Source: Lachnospiraceae bacterium M18-1 (GTDB lineage: Bacteria; Bacillota; Clostridia; Lachnospirales; Lachnospiraceae). Taken from it: DNA of 64,000 nt. Shown here one piece after another: positions 50,959-62,785 of this stretch (its first letter is position 1; every line of letters begins with the position of its first letter). The position numbers and the translations under genes were made by a program. The stretch lies in contig KE159611.1 of the NCBI GenBank assembly GCA_000403295.2, positions 62,001-126,000 of the forward strand, read 5' to 3'. The notes below the pieces were generated by a model. The model was not told where the DNA came from. It saw only the letters and a program-made list of their open reading frames with translations, and ran no database searches.

Positions 50959-51810
50959 CTACACCTTTTTTCCGTTCTCCGCTTTTCTGTACCGGCTCGG
51001 AGTCTGTCCTTTGCATTTTTTAAAAGCTTTGGAAAAATACAGGTTATCTTCGTAGCCTACGGAATGCGCGATCGCCGTGATCGGCATATCTGTCTCCCGA
51101 AGCAGCCTGCATGCCTGCCGGATCCGGTATTCCTCCACATAGTCCTTAGGCGACACCTTTAATATTTTTTGGAACATCCGGTACAGATAACTGCGGCATA
51201 CCCCGGTATATCCTGCGATATCCTCAATCGTAATGGGATAGGAATAATGCTCTTCGATATAACGGATTGCCTGCTCCACGCGGCCTGCCTGCAGATTTTT
51301 CTGCTTTGCTTCCGCCGAAGAGTTTTCCATCAGCATGGCGATCATGGAATACAGCGCCCCGGTCATGGAAACTGCATCGCAAAAGGTATTGCCCTTTGCT
51401 TCATACACCTGCAGGATCTTCCGTTCAATCTCACCGCTGATCTCCGCCTGTTCCAGTACAGGGGACTCCTCTGAAAAATCCGTATGGTTCAAAAGATAAT
51501 ATGCGTCGGTCCCGGCAAATCCCACCCAGGTGTAGACCCAGGGTTCTTCCTCGTCCGCCCGGTAACATGCTTCCATATTCGGATAAATCAAAAATGTGTC
51601 TCCTTTTTTCAGATCATAGGTCTTTCCCCGAATCTCAAAATGCCCTTTTCCACTTACCACATGATGGAGCAGATAATGGTCGCGCACCCCCGGCCCCCAC
51701 TGAAATCCGGGCGTACATTTCTGGCTTCCTACATTGTATACTGAAAGCGAGCTTAACAACCTGTCCTCCGCATAATAGGAGCGGACATCATCTTCTGTTG
51801 GATTTGTCAT
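50959..51810 (-). CDS. AraC-family regulator with cupin sensor
   Basis: 283 residues. The N-terminal cupin (HHVVSGKGHFEIRGKTYDLK, KKGDTFLIYPN) senses a ligand, probably a sugar. The C-terminal AraC domain has two HTH motifs (ITIEDIAGYTGVCRSYLYRM and ITAIAHSVGYEDNLYFSKAF) and ends CKGQTPSRYRK. AAGGAGG lies ten bases before the ATG. It is divergent from the beta-galactosidase gene and precedes the ABC transporter operon, so it likely activates one or both. Confidence 0.92.
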   Translation of the reverse strand: MTNPTEDDVRSYYAEDRLLSSLSVYNVGSQKCTPGFQWGPGVRDHYLLHHVVSGKGHFEIRGKTYDLKKGDTFLIYPNMEACYRADEEEPWVYTWVGFAGTDAYYLLNHTDFSEESPVLEQAEISGEIERKILQVYEAKGNTFCDAVSMTGALYSMIAMLMENSSAEAKQKNLQAGRVEQAIRYIEEHYSYPITIEDIAGYTGVCRSYLYRMFQKILKVSPKDYVEEYRIRQACRLLRETDMPITAIAHSVGYEDNLYFSKAFKKCKGQTPSRYRKAENGKKV

Positions 51811-51897
51811 CTGTTCTCTCCTCCTTTTGTCAGTTACAGTATAACTCTATCTGCTCTTTCAGACAACATTTTTCCATGTATTTGCAATGATTTTATA

Positions 51898-51926
51898 TTG
51901 TATTCTAACTTCATTTCAAGCATAAT
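51898..51926 (+). promoter_or_regulatory. Promoter of the beta-galactosidase gene
   Basis: TTGTAT (51898-51903), 17-base spacer, CATAAT (51921-51926), about 98 bases before the ATG. The leader has room for operator sequences; the divergent AraC gene starts at 51810. Confidence 0.65.
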
Positions 51927-52008
51927 AGAACAAATATTGTCACTATCATTGGCAGAGCGGTTACAGTTCACTGATAAGCCAGCGGCCTGTAACGCGGAAG
52001 GAACGTAA

Positions 52009-55107
<3,099 letters not shown>

Positions 55108-55170
55108 TCGCTGGAGGGAGCACTTCTCCCGGAAACACAGTTCCCAGGCAGCTTTAAATCAAAAGACAAA

Positions 55171-55215
55171 AACCGCTGCAGGGCGATGATATGTATATCA
55201 TTGCCTGCAGCGGTT
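55171..55215. terminator. Bidirectional terminator between lacZ and AraC gene
   Basis: AACCGCTGCAGG and CCTGCAGCGGTT are perfect 12-bp arms with a 21-base loop that itself contains ATGATAT/ATATCAT. T-rich bases follow on both strands (TTTCTAT; TTTTTGTC). Confidence 0.85.
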
Positions 55216-55281
55216 TCTATATCCTCTCTTATTCCGTCGATGCGGCGGCATCATCAATTGATGACAACGCTATACTAATCT

Positions 55282-56229
55282 TTACCAGCCTGCCTCCGAG
55301 TGTATCTGGAACTTGAAAAGCTGCTGTTCAAAATTTTCCGGCCGTTTCCGCCATTCATAGGGCGCGGATCCCATAAACTGCTTGAAGTTCCGGTTAAACG
55401 TGGACAACGTGGTAAATCCGCATTTATGCGCAATATCCGACACCTGCATATCTGTTTTCTTCAGATACTCACAGGCCGTCCGCACCCGTACCAGATTGAT
55501 ATATTCCAGAGGGCTCATTTTCATATATGCGGAAAAGGTCCTCCGAAAATGCGTCTCGCTCATATGACTCCAGTCTGCCAACTCCCCCACCTTAAGCGGC
55601 TCCATATAATGAAGGGTAATATAATCCAAAGCCCGTGAAATCGGAATCGTCACATTTCCTTCCAGCTCTTCTGTTTCCTCAAATTCCGGTTCTTCGATAT
55701 GGTTTTCCCGGGCAATATTGATCAAAAGCGCGGTGAGGATCCCTTTTGCCTCTTCCAGATAATACTCCTTCGTCTCCCGCATGATCTCCAGAAGATGACG
55801 TATCATCCCAGCGATCTCAGGTGATTCTTTTACGTTTACAAGAGCAGCGCGGGAATTGATCCTCTGGATCATACGTTCTGTTCTCATGGGGGTGCCCCCC
55901 CCATTGTGTTCCCGGAGGACTCCCTCCACATCCACAAACAGATATTCCCACTGGCTGAATGTGCCCGGATCGCTATTGGTTGTATGAGGATAGTTCTTTG
56001 GAATCACAGTAAACTGATCCGCCTTAAATCTCAGGTTCTGCTCCCCGAGCACCATATCCCCCACCCCGCCATAGCAGTATCCGATCTCCAGGAAATTATG
56101 AAAGTGGAGATAGTCCACGTCCCGGCCGTATGCCTGCATCCACTTCTCGCCCAGCAATGCCAGGATCGGGCTTCCCTCAGGCATCTTATAATACCGGAAT
56201 TCCATCTTCGGTTTTTTCCTTTTACTCAT
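55282..56229 (-). CDS. AraC-family regulator
   Basis: 315 residues. N-terminal cupin-like part (HFHNFLEIGYCYGGVGDMVL, FTVIPKNYPH) and a C-terminal AraC DNA-binding domain with HTH motifs LKVGELADWSHMSETHFRRT and MQVSDIAHKCGFTTLSTFNR, ending MGSAPYEWRKRP. GGGGAGG lies just before the ATG. It is convergent with lacZ and 59 bases from the 590-residue gene on the same strand. Likely a sugar-responsive activator; the target genes cannot be told from position alone. Confidence 0.9.
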   Translation of the reverse strand: MSKRKKPKMEFRYYKMPEGSPILALLGEKWMQAYGRDVDYLHFHNFLEIGYCYGGVGDMVLGEQNLRFKADQFTVIPKNYPHTTNSDPGTFSQWEYLFVDVEGVLREHNGGGTPMRTERMIQRINSRAALVNVKESPEIAGMIRHLLEIMRETKEYYLEEAKGILTALLINIARENHIEEPEFEETEELEGNVTIPISRALDYITLHYMEPLKVGELADWSHMSETHFRRTFSAYMKMSPLEYINLVRVRTACEYLKKTDMQVSDIAHKCGFTTLSTFNRNFKQFMGSAPYEWRKRPENFEQQLFKFQIHSEAGW

Positions 56230-56287
56230 AGCCCCTCCCCATCCGTTTTTTCAATTCCTCTCCTGAATGATCTGCTGCAGCGGCTCT

Positions 56288-58060
56288 TCATCTTCTCTTC
56301 CTTGTATCTGCCATTCCATATTCCCGAAGTTCATGGTGAAATGCGGTCCGCCTGGAATATTTGCTCCGATACGCTTCCATGATCTCTGCCTTTTTGCCTG
56401 GCTCTCCTCTGGACTCCCGGACTTCGCCAAGTGCCGCCACAAAAGCAGCGCATTCGCCGTAATAATTCCTGTGGTTTTTCTCCATGATTCCTTCCACCCG
56501 CATCCGGGTCCATTGTTCCAGCCGCTCCAGGATAGCCTGGGTCTCCTCCTCCGGTATGTGTACATTCGTCCGCCACTTCCGGAAGCACTCCCAGAAAAAT
56601 GTCTGATCGTCCTCTTTTTTGCTGCGTCCTGTCCCATTCAGGTACACTTCTGCCTTAAATCCCATCGAAGAAACGTATTTACGAAGCATTTTCCTGCAGC
56701 CCTCCGGCAGTTCCTCTCCATCATAAAGGTATAAGAAAAACAGCGCCATTCCTTCTTTCATGAATGTTCCCGTCCATCCCAGCGCATATTTATCATCCAT
56801 GCATTTTTCGATCACCTCCCGGAACTTCCCGGCAAAAAACAGCAGGGAATCGCGCGTTCTGCGCTCCGGCCGGTTCTCTTTTCTCTCTCCTGACTGGTAC
56901 TGTCCGTCTTTTAGTTTCACCATACCAGAAAACAGCTCCGTATAGATCTGTTCCGCCTCGTTTTGCCTGCGGCGGGCATCCACACATTCCAGGACAAGCC
57001 GCAGATAATTTTCAATGCTGCTGTCTGAACGGAATGCCTCCAGCCAGCATTGCTCCGCTCTCTCCCGATCATTTTGCATAAGAGCGGCCTCTGCTGTCAG
57101 AAGCGCAGCACTGCTCCGGATCTGATAGCCAGGCCGAATCCGCTCCAACGCCTCTTTTCCGACCATCAGTCCTTCCTCCGGCAGCCCGGCTTCTTTATAT
57201 TTTTCAAGAGCCTGAACGTATAAGCCCGGATGCAGATCTGTATATTTTCTGGCCGCACTCAGCAGTGCTCCAGGATCATCCGCCAGGGAAACCGCTTCCT
57301 CCAGGAACCGCTCTGCAACCCTGTCTCCCCTTTGTCCCAGATAATCAATCCACGATTCCAGAAATTCCTGGAACTGATCCAGCTCCTTTTTGCTCTGCTG
57401 CATCAGCTTTTCCAACGTCGCTTCCCGCGAAGCGGCATTCACCAGCATCCAGTAAAGCTCGTTTGGCCTGTTTTCCGGCGCACTTCCCCAATAGGCGGCC
57501 AGAAGTGCTTCCATGACAAACTTTTCATAATCCAGCGTAATGATGCCATGATATTCTATATCCCGCAGCTTGAAGTCCTCCCCGCCGAACTCCCCGTCTA
57601 CTTCTACATGCATCAGCAGCAGAAGGTCCGCCATCTCATAAGCTTCCTCATACAGCTCATTGTCCACGCAGGCATGCACAAGGGCGCAGGCTTTCTGTAT
57701 CGCCTCTCCGATATAGTCCGGATCTTTATAAAAGTATTCCTCGTCGGAGCTGTCATACCATTCATTGTACTGCTCATTCATAACTTCGATCAGTGTCAGC
57801 TCGCCGCTGTCAATCAACTCCAGCTGCTTCTGGATTTTTTTCGCTTCCTGCTTCAATTGCTCTTTATTCAGGTTATCCTGCTTCTTCATATAATCAGGAT
57901 TTACATTTTCTCCCTTAAAAAAAGATAAACGTTCGAGAAATTCTTCTCTTTTTGATTCCGGAATACTGCGCACATAGTCGTGGAGGAATGCGGCCATATT
58001 CTCCGCCGGCATGCTCCCGGATATCTGATCCACTTTCTTCATAAATTCCGTAAGGTTCAT
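56288..58060 (-). CDS. Large helical-repeat protein of unknown function (SWIM-protein-like C-terminus)
   Basis: 590 residues from ATG 58060 (AAAAGGAGC nine bases upstream; ATG 58090 lacks a site). Nearly all predicted helix, with repeated pairs (LYEEAYEMADLLLLMHVEVD; AALLTAEAALMQNDRERAEQ) resembling TPR/HEAT units. The last 50 residues (CAAFVAALGEVRESRGEPGK, YRSKYSRRTAFHHELREYGM) resemble the end of SWIM zinc-finger family proteins, but no CxCx(n)CxH SWIM motif is present. It may be a scaffold or a reduced paralogue. The following AraC gene lies 58 bases downstream. Confidence 0.6.
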   Translation of the reverse strand: MNLTEFMKKVDQISGSMPAENMAAFLHDYVRSIPESKREEFLERLSFFKGENVNPDYMKKQDNLNKEQLKQEAKKIQKQLELIDSGELTLIEVMNEQYNEWYDSSDEEYFYKDPDYIGEAIQKACALVHACVDNELYEEAYEMADLLLLMHVEVDGEFGGEDFKLRDIEYHGIITLDYEKFVMEALLAAYWGSAPENRPNELYWMLVNAASREATLEKLMQQSKKELDQFQEFLESWIDYLGQRGDRVAERFLEEAVSLADDPGALLSAARKYTDLHPGLYVQALEKYKEAGLPEEGLMVGKEALERIRPGYQIRSSAALLTAEAALMQNDRERAEQCWLEAFRSDSSIENYLRLVLECVDARRRQNEAEQIYTELFSGMVKLKDGQYQSGERKENRPERRTRDSLLFFAGKFREVIEKCMDDKYALGWTGTFMKEGMALFFLYLYDGEELPEGCRKMLRKYVSSMGFKAEVYLNGTGRSKKEDDQTFFWECFRKWRTNVHIPEEETQAILERLEQWTRMRVEGIMEKNHRNYYGECAAFVAALGEVRESRGEPGKKAEIMEAYRSKYSRRTAFHHELREYGMADTRKRR

Positions 58061-58208
58061 CTCTTTTTGCTCCTTTTGTATTACATCCATAAAACCAATG
58101 TCATGTATATTTTATCTTCCGTTTATTCCGATGAAATCCATTGTATCATATGATCTGAGGCCTTTCAATTGTGAAAAAGAGTAAATTACCCCATTTACTT
58201 ACTACAAC

Positions 58209-58406
58209 GTTACTGTTCACACCCTTTGGGTGCTCCAGTAACAGTATCCAGCCCATTTTAAGTCGCCTGGCGGCGGTCCTAAGCGCCAGCGACGCTTGTT
58301 TAGGACGGACCGGAACGGAGTGTAGACGGGCTGGATATTATGGCAAATGTTACTTTATTGGCCGGATGCCGTGCAGCAGGGTGCACGACACCGTGTGAAC
58401 TGTAAC
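58209..58406. repeat. Long palindromic repeat element, copy 2 (198 bp, inverted)
   Basis: GTTACTGTTCACA (58209-58221) and TGTGAACTGTAAC (58394-58406) close the element. Read in reverse it matches copy 1 (44509-44653) over both arms, including the GTGCACCCTGCTGCACGG hairpin and CCGGCCAATAAAGTAACATT, but has about 55 extra bases in the centre, which form another fold (GTCGCTGGCGCTTAGGAC). It sits between a protein gene and tRNA-Gly. Confidence 0.85.
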
Positions 58407-58491
58407 ACTACAACTTCGGACGCAAGCCAAAAGAAAAACATAGAAAAAATGGGAAACCTCAAAAACAGAGGCTTCCCACTAAATAATAAAA

Positions 58492-58562
58492 AGCGGGTGA
58501 TGGGAATCGAACCCACGTATCCAGCTTGGAAGGCTGGTGTTCTACCATTGAACTACACCCGC
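58492..58562 (-). tRNA. tRNA-Gly (anticodon TCC)
   Basis: Acceptor arms GCGGGTG and CACCCGC pair; D arm AGTTCAATGGTAGAAC; anticodon stem CCAGC/GCTGG encloses CTTCCAA with TCC; T arm GTGGGTTCGATTCCCAT. CCA is not encoded. Confidence 0.95.
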
Positions 58563-58634
58563 ATAATCTGTATATCTAATTTGACATTAAATACCGGAAT
58601 CCTCAGTATGTGGACTCCGGTATCCTTCACCGAG

Positions 58635-58718
58635 TGCGGAAGAAGAGACTTGAACTCTCACAGGATAAACTCCCACTAGAACCTGAATCTAGCGCGTCTG
58701 CCATTCCGCCACTTCCGC
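58635..58718 (-). tRNA. tRNA-Leu (anticodon CAG)
   Basis: Acceptor arms GCGGAAG and CTTCCGC pair; anticodon stem CTAGA/TCTAG encloses TTCAGGT with CAG; a long variable arm (TGGGAGTTTATCCTGT) marks a class II tRNA; T arm GAGAGTTCAAGTCTC. It lies 72 bases upstream of tRNA-Gly on the same strand, so they may be co-transcribed. Confidence 0.95.
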
Positions 58719-58874
58719 TCGACGAATGCTAGTATATCATATACCCCTACATTTGTAAACCCCTATTATAAATTTTTTTCATTTTTTTGTTATTTTTGGT
58801 TACTACTCACAGTCAGATAAAAAATATATCAACGATCCTCTTTAGTTTCGCCAATCAATCTTAAAATACTGCAT

Positions 58875-59291
58875 TCAGCTGTTCTTAATGAACGACGTAC
58901 TGCACTTCGGGCATTTTATCTCAATCTTTCCTTTACCTCTCGGAATCCGGATCTTCTGCTTACATCCCGGACATCTGTATATGTGGTACACCTTTCTCTG
59001 CTGCAGTAAGGAAATCTGCTTCCGGAAGAAGCTGCGGATTCCGCTTGTACGGGAAAGGAATGCCTGATTCTGGGCATAACATTTTGTTACATTTTTTGAA
59101 ATCAGTCGGTAATAGCAGTAGATGATGACCGACCAGCCCATCAGAAAGCAGACCAGCCCGGTATTCTTTCCGGTGAATGCTGATGAGATAAAGATCAGGA
59201 TCAAACCTGAGGCCATAAGAAACTTTGTAAGTGCGTCCGCCCCATAGGCACCGTATCTTCCCTGCATAAAACGTATGATTTTTTCTTTCAT
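58875..59291 (-). CDS. Membrane protein with C-terminal zinc ribbon
   Basis: 138 residues from ATG 59291 (AAAGGTGGG upstream). Two membrane helices (TKFLMASGLILIFISSAF; LVCFLMGWSVIIYCYYRLI) are followed by a basic stretch and a zinc-ribbon pair, CPGC and CPKC, 20 residues apart near the end. The topology places the ribbon in the cytosol. A similar design occurs in uncharacterised Lachnospiraceae proteins. It follows the Gld-type ABC operon on the same strand after about 160 bases, so a functional link is possible but unproven. Confidence 0.7.
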   Translation of the reverse strand: MKEKIIRFMQGRYGAYGADALTKFLMASGLILIFISSAFTGKNTGLVCFLMGWSVIIYCYYRLISKNVTKCYAQNQAFLSRTSGIRSFFRKQISLLQQRKVYHIYRCPGCKQKIRIPRGKGKIEIKCPKCSTSFIKNS

Positions 59292-59454
59292 TGCCAAGCC
59301 CACCTTTGCCTTTTTCATGCGAATGATCCGTCCGGTCAAAAGCCCCTCTGCATAAAAACCAGGCTTTTGACCTTCGGATCTTCCGTTCGTATGACTGCTA
59401 TTTTCCACTGTTTTACTGGAATTGTCAATAAAATTCTAATAAAATCTTATTTCT

Positions 59455-60378
59455 TCACTCTGTCTCTTCCGGTTCCCCGACATTCAGGATATTATCGCAC
59501 ACGTCCACGGAGATCAGGTACACGATCCGGGAATCATTCAGCATAACATACCGGTTCCCTTCCCCGTCCTCACCGCCAATATACAGCGTCAGAACCTGTT
59601 CCTCCTCGTCCTTTGTATAGCTCGCCTCCACGGTAGTACGGGAAGCTTCATCCAGCCCAAAGCCTTTGAGATCTTTGTCCTCCACGGAATAATCCGCTGC
59701 GGAGCTTAAGCTGACCGCGCCGAGGCCGCCTGCCACTGCGGCAATATTTTTCGCATCATCCTCATTTTCTGAATCGTATATGGTCGTTTCGCCGCCGCGC
59801 GTGATCACTTCTTTTTTCAGATTACCGCTTCCTATATTGGGATACGCATCCAACTGCGCCATTTCCTCCAGAGTATGCTGGAGTGTTCCGGTCACGGAGC
59901 TGCTGACGGTGTAGATCTTATCTGTTGTTTTATTCAGAAGATAATAGGCTTCATCGACTGCGTTTCCGATACTCAAGTCCGTTTCATTTCCGTCCGCGTC
60001 CGTCAGCTTTACAGTATATGCCGGGGCAGTCAGGCCGTAGGCTTCCAGATCGTCGCCGTCTTTCAGCTCCCGCAGAGCTTCCAGCTTACCAAATGAAGAA
60101 ACGATCTGTTCCGGGTAAGTCTGGGCAAGCGGGAAATCCGGATCCGGCTGATAGATCCAGGTATCCTCCTTCTTTTCAAACGCAAACCTGCCGCTTTCTG
60201 TCTCATAGCTGACCGAACATACTTCACTGATATCTGTTGCATATACCTTTGCCGCCTCCTCCTCGGCTTCCTGCTTTTCTTCCTGGCTCCTGTTATAATT
60301 TTTCATAAGGAAAAGTATAACCAGAAGCAGGGGCAGGATCAGAAGAAGGCATAGTAAACGTTTCTTTTTTTTCTTCAT
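59455..60378 (-). CDS. DUF4340-type secreted/membrane-anchored protein of a Gld-like ABC system
   Basis: 307 residues. One N-terminal membrane helix (LLCLLLILPLLLVILFLMKN) anchors an outside, acidic, beta-rich domain with two repeats (GLTAPAYTVKLTDADGNETD and GFGLDEASRTTVEASYTKD), the DUF4340 pattern. Such genes follow GldG genes in many bacteria. AGGAGG precedes the ATG. It is the last of four genes with GldA-, GldF- and GldG-like products; together they form an exporter or cell-envelope complex of unknown substrate. Confidence 0.82.
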   Translation of the reverse strand: MKKKKKRLLCLLLILPLLLVILFLMKNYNRSQEEKQEAEEEAAKVYATDISEVCSVSYETESGRFAFEKKEDTWIYQPDPDFPLAQTYPEQIVSSFGKLEALRELKDGDDLEAYGLTAPAYTVKLTDADGNETDLSIGNAVDEAYYLLNKTTDKIYTVSSSVTGTLQHTLEEMAQLDAYPNIGSGNLKKEVITRGGETTIYDSENEDDAKNIAAVAGGLGAVSLSSAADYSVEDKDLKGFGLDEASRTTVEASYTKDEEEQVLTLYIGGEDGEGNRYVMLNDSRIVYLISVDVCDNILNVGEPEETE

Positions 60379-60409
60379 AAATCCCTCCTGCTGTTAGTGA
60401 CCGAATTTC

Positions 60410-61906
60410 CTATGCCTTTCTCCGTTTAAACCACACGGTAAATCCTCCTGCAAGAATCACCAGCGGGATTCCGAATATTGCAAACAGGCTAATGAGTCCG
60501 ACATACTGAATCGTATTGTACTGCACTGCCAGGCTCTTCGGCTCGATAGACAGGTTTTCCACTCCGTCAAAGTTCGCTGTCACCGCATTCATAAATAGCG
60601 CGGTATTTTCCAGGGTCGTAAAGGTTTCCGTAAGCTGGGAATCAATCATATTCGCCGAAGAGATCACCGTCAGACGGGCCTCCTTTTTGGGATCCTCCGC
60701 ACTTCCGTCACTTTCCGAGGCTGTCTCTTCCGTGCCGTCGGCGTCTTCTGCAGTCTCATCACCGTTCCCGCTGCCCGGTTCCTCAGTACCGCTCACTGTC
60801 TCCGTCGCCACGGCCCCCAGCGTATAGGTTCCCTCCGTCTGTGTATCCTCAGTCACCGCTGATCCGGTATTGCTGGTGGTCATAAAGGAGGTTGTGGATA
60901 TTGTTTCCCGCGCCGGTTCTGTCAGATTCAGCCCGTGGGCATTGATCAGCAGGACCATTTCCGAAGACAGGCCCTTCGCCATGTCTCCGCTCACACTCAG
61001 CATCGGGAAGATATAAAATGCATTTCCCTGATAGCAGCGCTGCGGGTCTGCGATATAGCCGTCCGCGGCCTCCATGCCGTATTCCTTCATAACAGCCGCC
61101 AGGTTCGGCAATTCCGTGCTGTTAGTCTCTCCGAGCAGAAGCATCATCTTGCCGCCGCCTGCCAGGTAAGAAAGCACTGCGTCCCTCTCCTCCTCCGTCA
61201 GGTCATTGGCGGGCGCGTTCATCAGAAGCAGATCGCAGTCCTCCGGAATCTCCTGATCCATCAGCAGGTTCCACTCCGACACCGTATAGTTGTTCTTATC
61301 CATCAGCTCCGTAATATTTGCGGGGAGCATGCTCTCTCCATGTCCGGCAGTACGATAGATCTGCTTTTCGGCTTCGCTGGTCACATAATTGACCGCGCTG
61401 GTAAGCTGCCCTTCTCCGTCAAACTCACTTTCCGAAATGCTGCCTGTATAATAATAGGAAGAATAGTCTACCACCACGATCTTGTCAAATGTCACGTTTG
61501 TGGTCCTCCCTGTCTTTTCACAGGATATGATGATCGAATTTTCAGACGCGTCATAATCCTGCAGTGCGGAGGGATGCAGCACCGGGTCGATCCATTCCAC
61601 TTTAATATGTTTCGACAGGGAAGCATATTTACTCAAAAATGTCCGGATCCGTTCGTCTGCCTCTTCCTTCACGGCAAGTACCGTCAGCTTCACATCCGTA
61701 TCCAGGTCCTTTAAAAAGTCTCTGCTCGTTTCTGTAATCTCATAAATCTTTGAACTGCTCACATCAATGCTGCGGTATTTTTCCGGAAGCTGACCAAAGA
61801 TCAGATTGACCACAACCACGATCGCAACCACCACCGCCGTCAATCCCACGCTGTATATCCCATGCGCTGTTCCTGTCGTATGAAATAATTTTTTCATTTT
61901 TTCCAC
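60410..61906 (-). CDS. GldG-like ABC transporter accessory protein
   Basis: 498 residues from a GTG start (AGGAGG eight bases upstream). An N-terminal membrane helix (SVGLTAVVVAIVVVVNLIFG), an outside domain of the GldG/IFT52 type (QIYRTAGHGESMLPANITEL; DLLLMNAPANDLTEEERDAV; YLAGGGKMMLLLGE), and a C-terminal helix (VGLISLFAIFGIPLVILAGG). A Ser/Glu/Thr-rich insertion near 345-395 (TEEPGSGNGDETAEDADGTE) is low-complexity and probably lineage-specific. It works with the ATPase and permease encoded upstream. Confidence 0.88.
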   Translation of the reverse strand: MEKMKKLFHTTGTAHGIYSVGLTAVVVAIVVVVNLIFGQLPEKYRSIDVSSSKIYEITETSRDFLKDLDTDVKLTVLAVKEEADERIRTFLSKYASLSKHIKVEWIDPVLHPSALQDYDASENSIIISCEKTGRTTNVTFDKIVVVDYSSYYYTGSISESEFDGEGQLTSAVNYVTSEAEKQIYRTAGHGESMLPANITELMDKNNYTVSEWNLLMDQEIPEDCDLLLMNAPANDLTEEERDAVLSYLAGGGKMMLLLGETNSTELPNLAAVMKEYGMEAADGYIADPQRCYQGNAFYIFPMLSVSGDMAKGLSSEMVLLINAHGLNLTEPARETISTTSFMTTSNTGSAVTEDTQTEGTYTLGAVATETVSGTEEPGSGNGDETAEDADGTEETASESDGSAEDPKKEARLTVISSANMIDSQLTETFTTLENTALFMNAVTANFDGVENLSIEPKSLAVQYNTIQYVGLISLFAIFGIPLVILAGGFTVWFKRRKA

Positions 61907-61918
61907 GGTCTGTTCCTC

Positions 61919-62785
61919 CTAACTCCAACGTCTTTTCTGGATCGTCTGCACGGTCAGGAATATAAAAACCGTAATCACAGACAGATACAGGACAATTCCG
62001 CTCAGGTCTACGATATGATTCTGCGTGATCCCCGTAAATACATCTGCAAACGCAAGTTTTCCAAGCAGATCGGACAGCAGATTTTCAAACAGGCCAGGCT
62101 TCACAAAGTACGCAGTAACGCACCCGATCACGCATACTGCTTCCAGGATGGCGCTCAAAACCCAGTTCAGCGTCATTTGCCAGATATAAAGGATGATGAC
62201 GCTCAAAATGAGCAAAAGCCCTGCCATGCAGCCGGACGCCGAAGACGGCAGGAAGCTGACGATCCCGTTCCACAGATACAAAAGCAGCAGTACCCCAAAC
62301 GTACTGACAAAGGCGATGATCTGGCTCTCTGTCAGTGTTGACAGAAACATGCCGATGGCGAGGTACACACAGCCCAGCAGGAAAAATACCCCGATGGAAA
62401 TGTAATCGACTTTCAGGTAAGCCGTCCCGTTCATTTTGATGATCAGCGGAAACAGGCAGAAGATCAGGTTCGGTACCGCAACCACTGTCGCCATCGCGAA
62501 ATATTTTCCCAAAACCACTTTCGTCAGGCTGACCGGCGCTGTCAAAAGTAGCTGGTCCGTCTTATTCTTCCGTTCCTCTGAGAAGCTCCGCATGGTGATC
62601 AGCGGGATTCCCACGATAAATACGATCAGGGAGCCGGATAATGTATAGGAAAAGTACGGATATCCCGCGGTCAGGTTGTACGCCGTAAAATAAATTCCTG
62701 TAAACAGTACCAAAAATGCGACAAATACGCAGCCGATCATGGACTGAAAATAGGAACGCAGTTCTCGTTTATAAATCGCCAGCAT
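61919..62785 (-). CDS. ABC-2-type permease, GldF-like
   Basis: 288 residues with six membrane helices. The N-terminal YKRELRSYFQSMIGCVFVAF and later RSFSEERKNKTDQLLLTAPV are hallmarks of the GldF/NosY-like ABC-2 permeases. It overlaps the end of the ATPase gene by 17 bases and has GGAGG nine bases before its ATG inside that gene. It forms the membrane channel of the Gld-type system. Confidence 0.92.
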   Translation of the reverse strand: MLAIYKRELRSYFQSMIGCVFVAFLVLFTGIYFTAYNLTAGYPYFSYTLSGSLIVFIVGIPLITMRSFSEERKNKTDQLLLTAPVSLTKVVLGKYFAMATVVAVPNLIFCLFPLIIKMNGTAYLKVDYISIGVFFLLGCVYLAIGMFLSTLTESQIIAFVSTFGVLLLLYLWNGIVSFLPSSASGCMAGLLLILSVIILYIWQMTLNWVLSAILEAVCVIGCVTAYFVKPGLFENLLSDLLGKLAFADVFTGITQNHIVDLSGIVLYLSVITVFIFLTVQTIQKRRWS

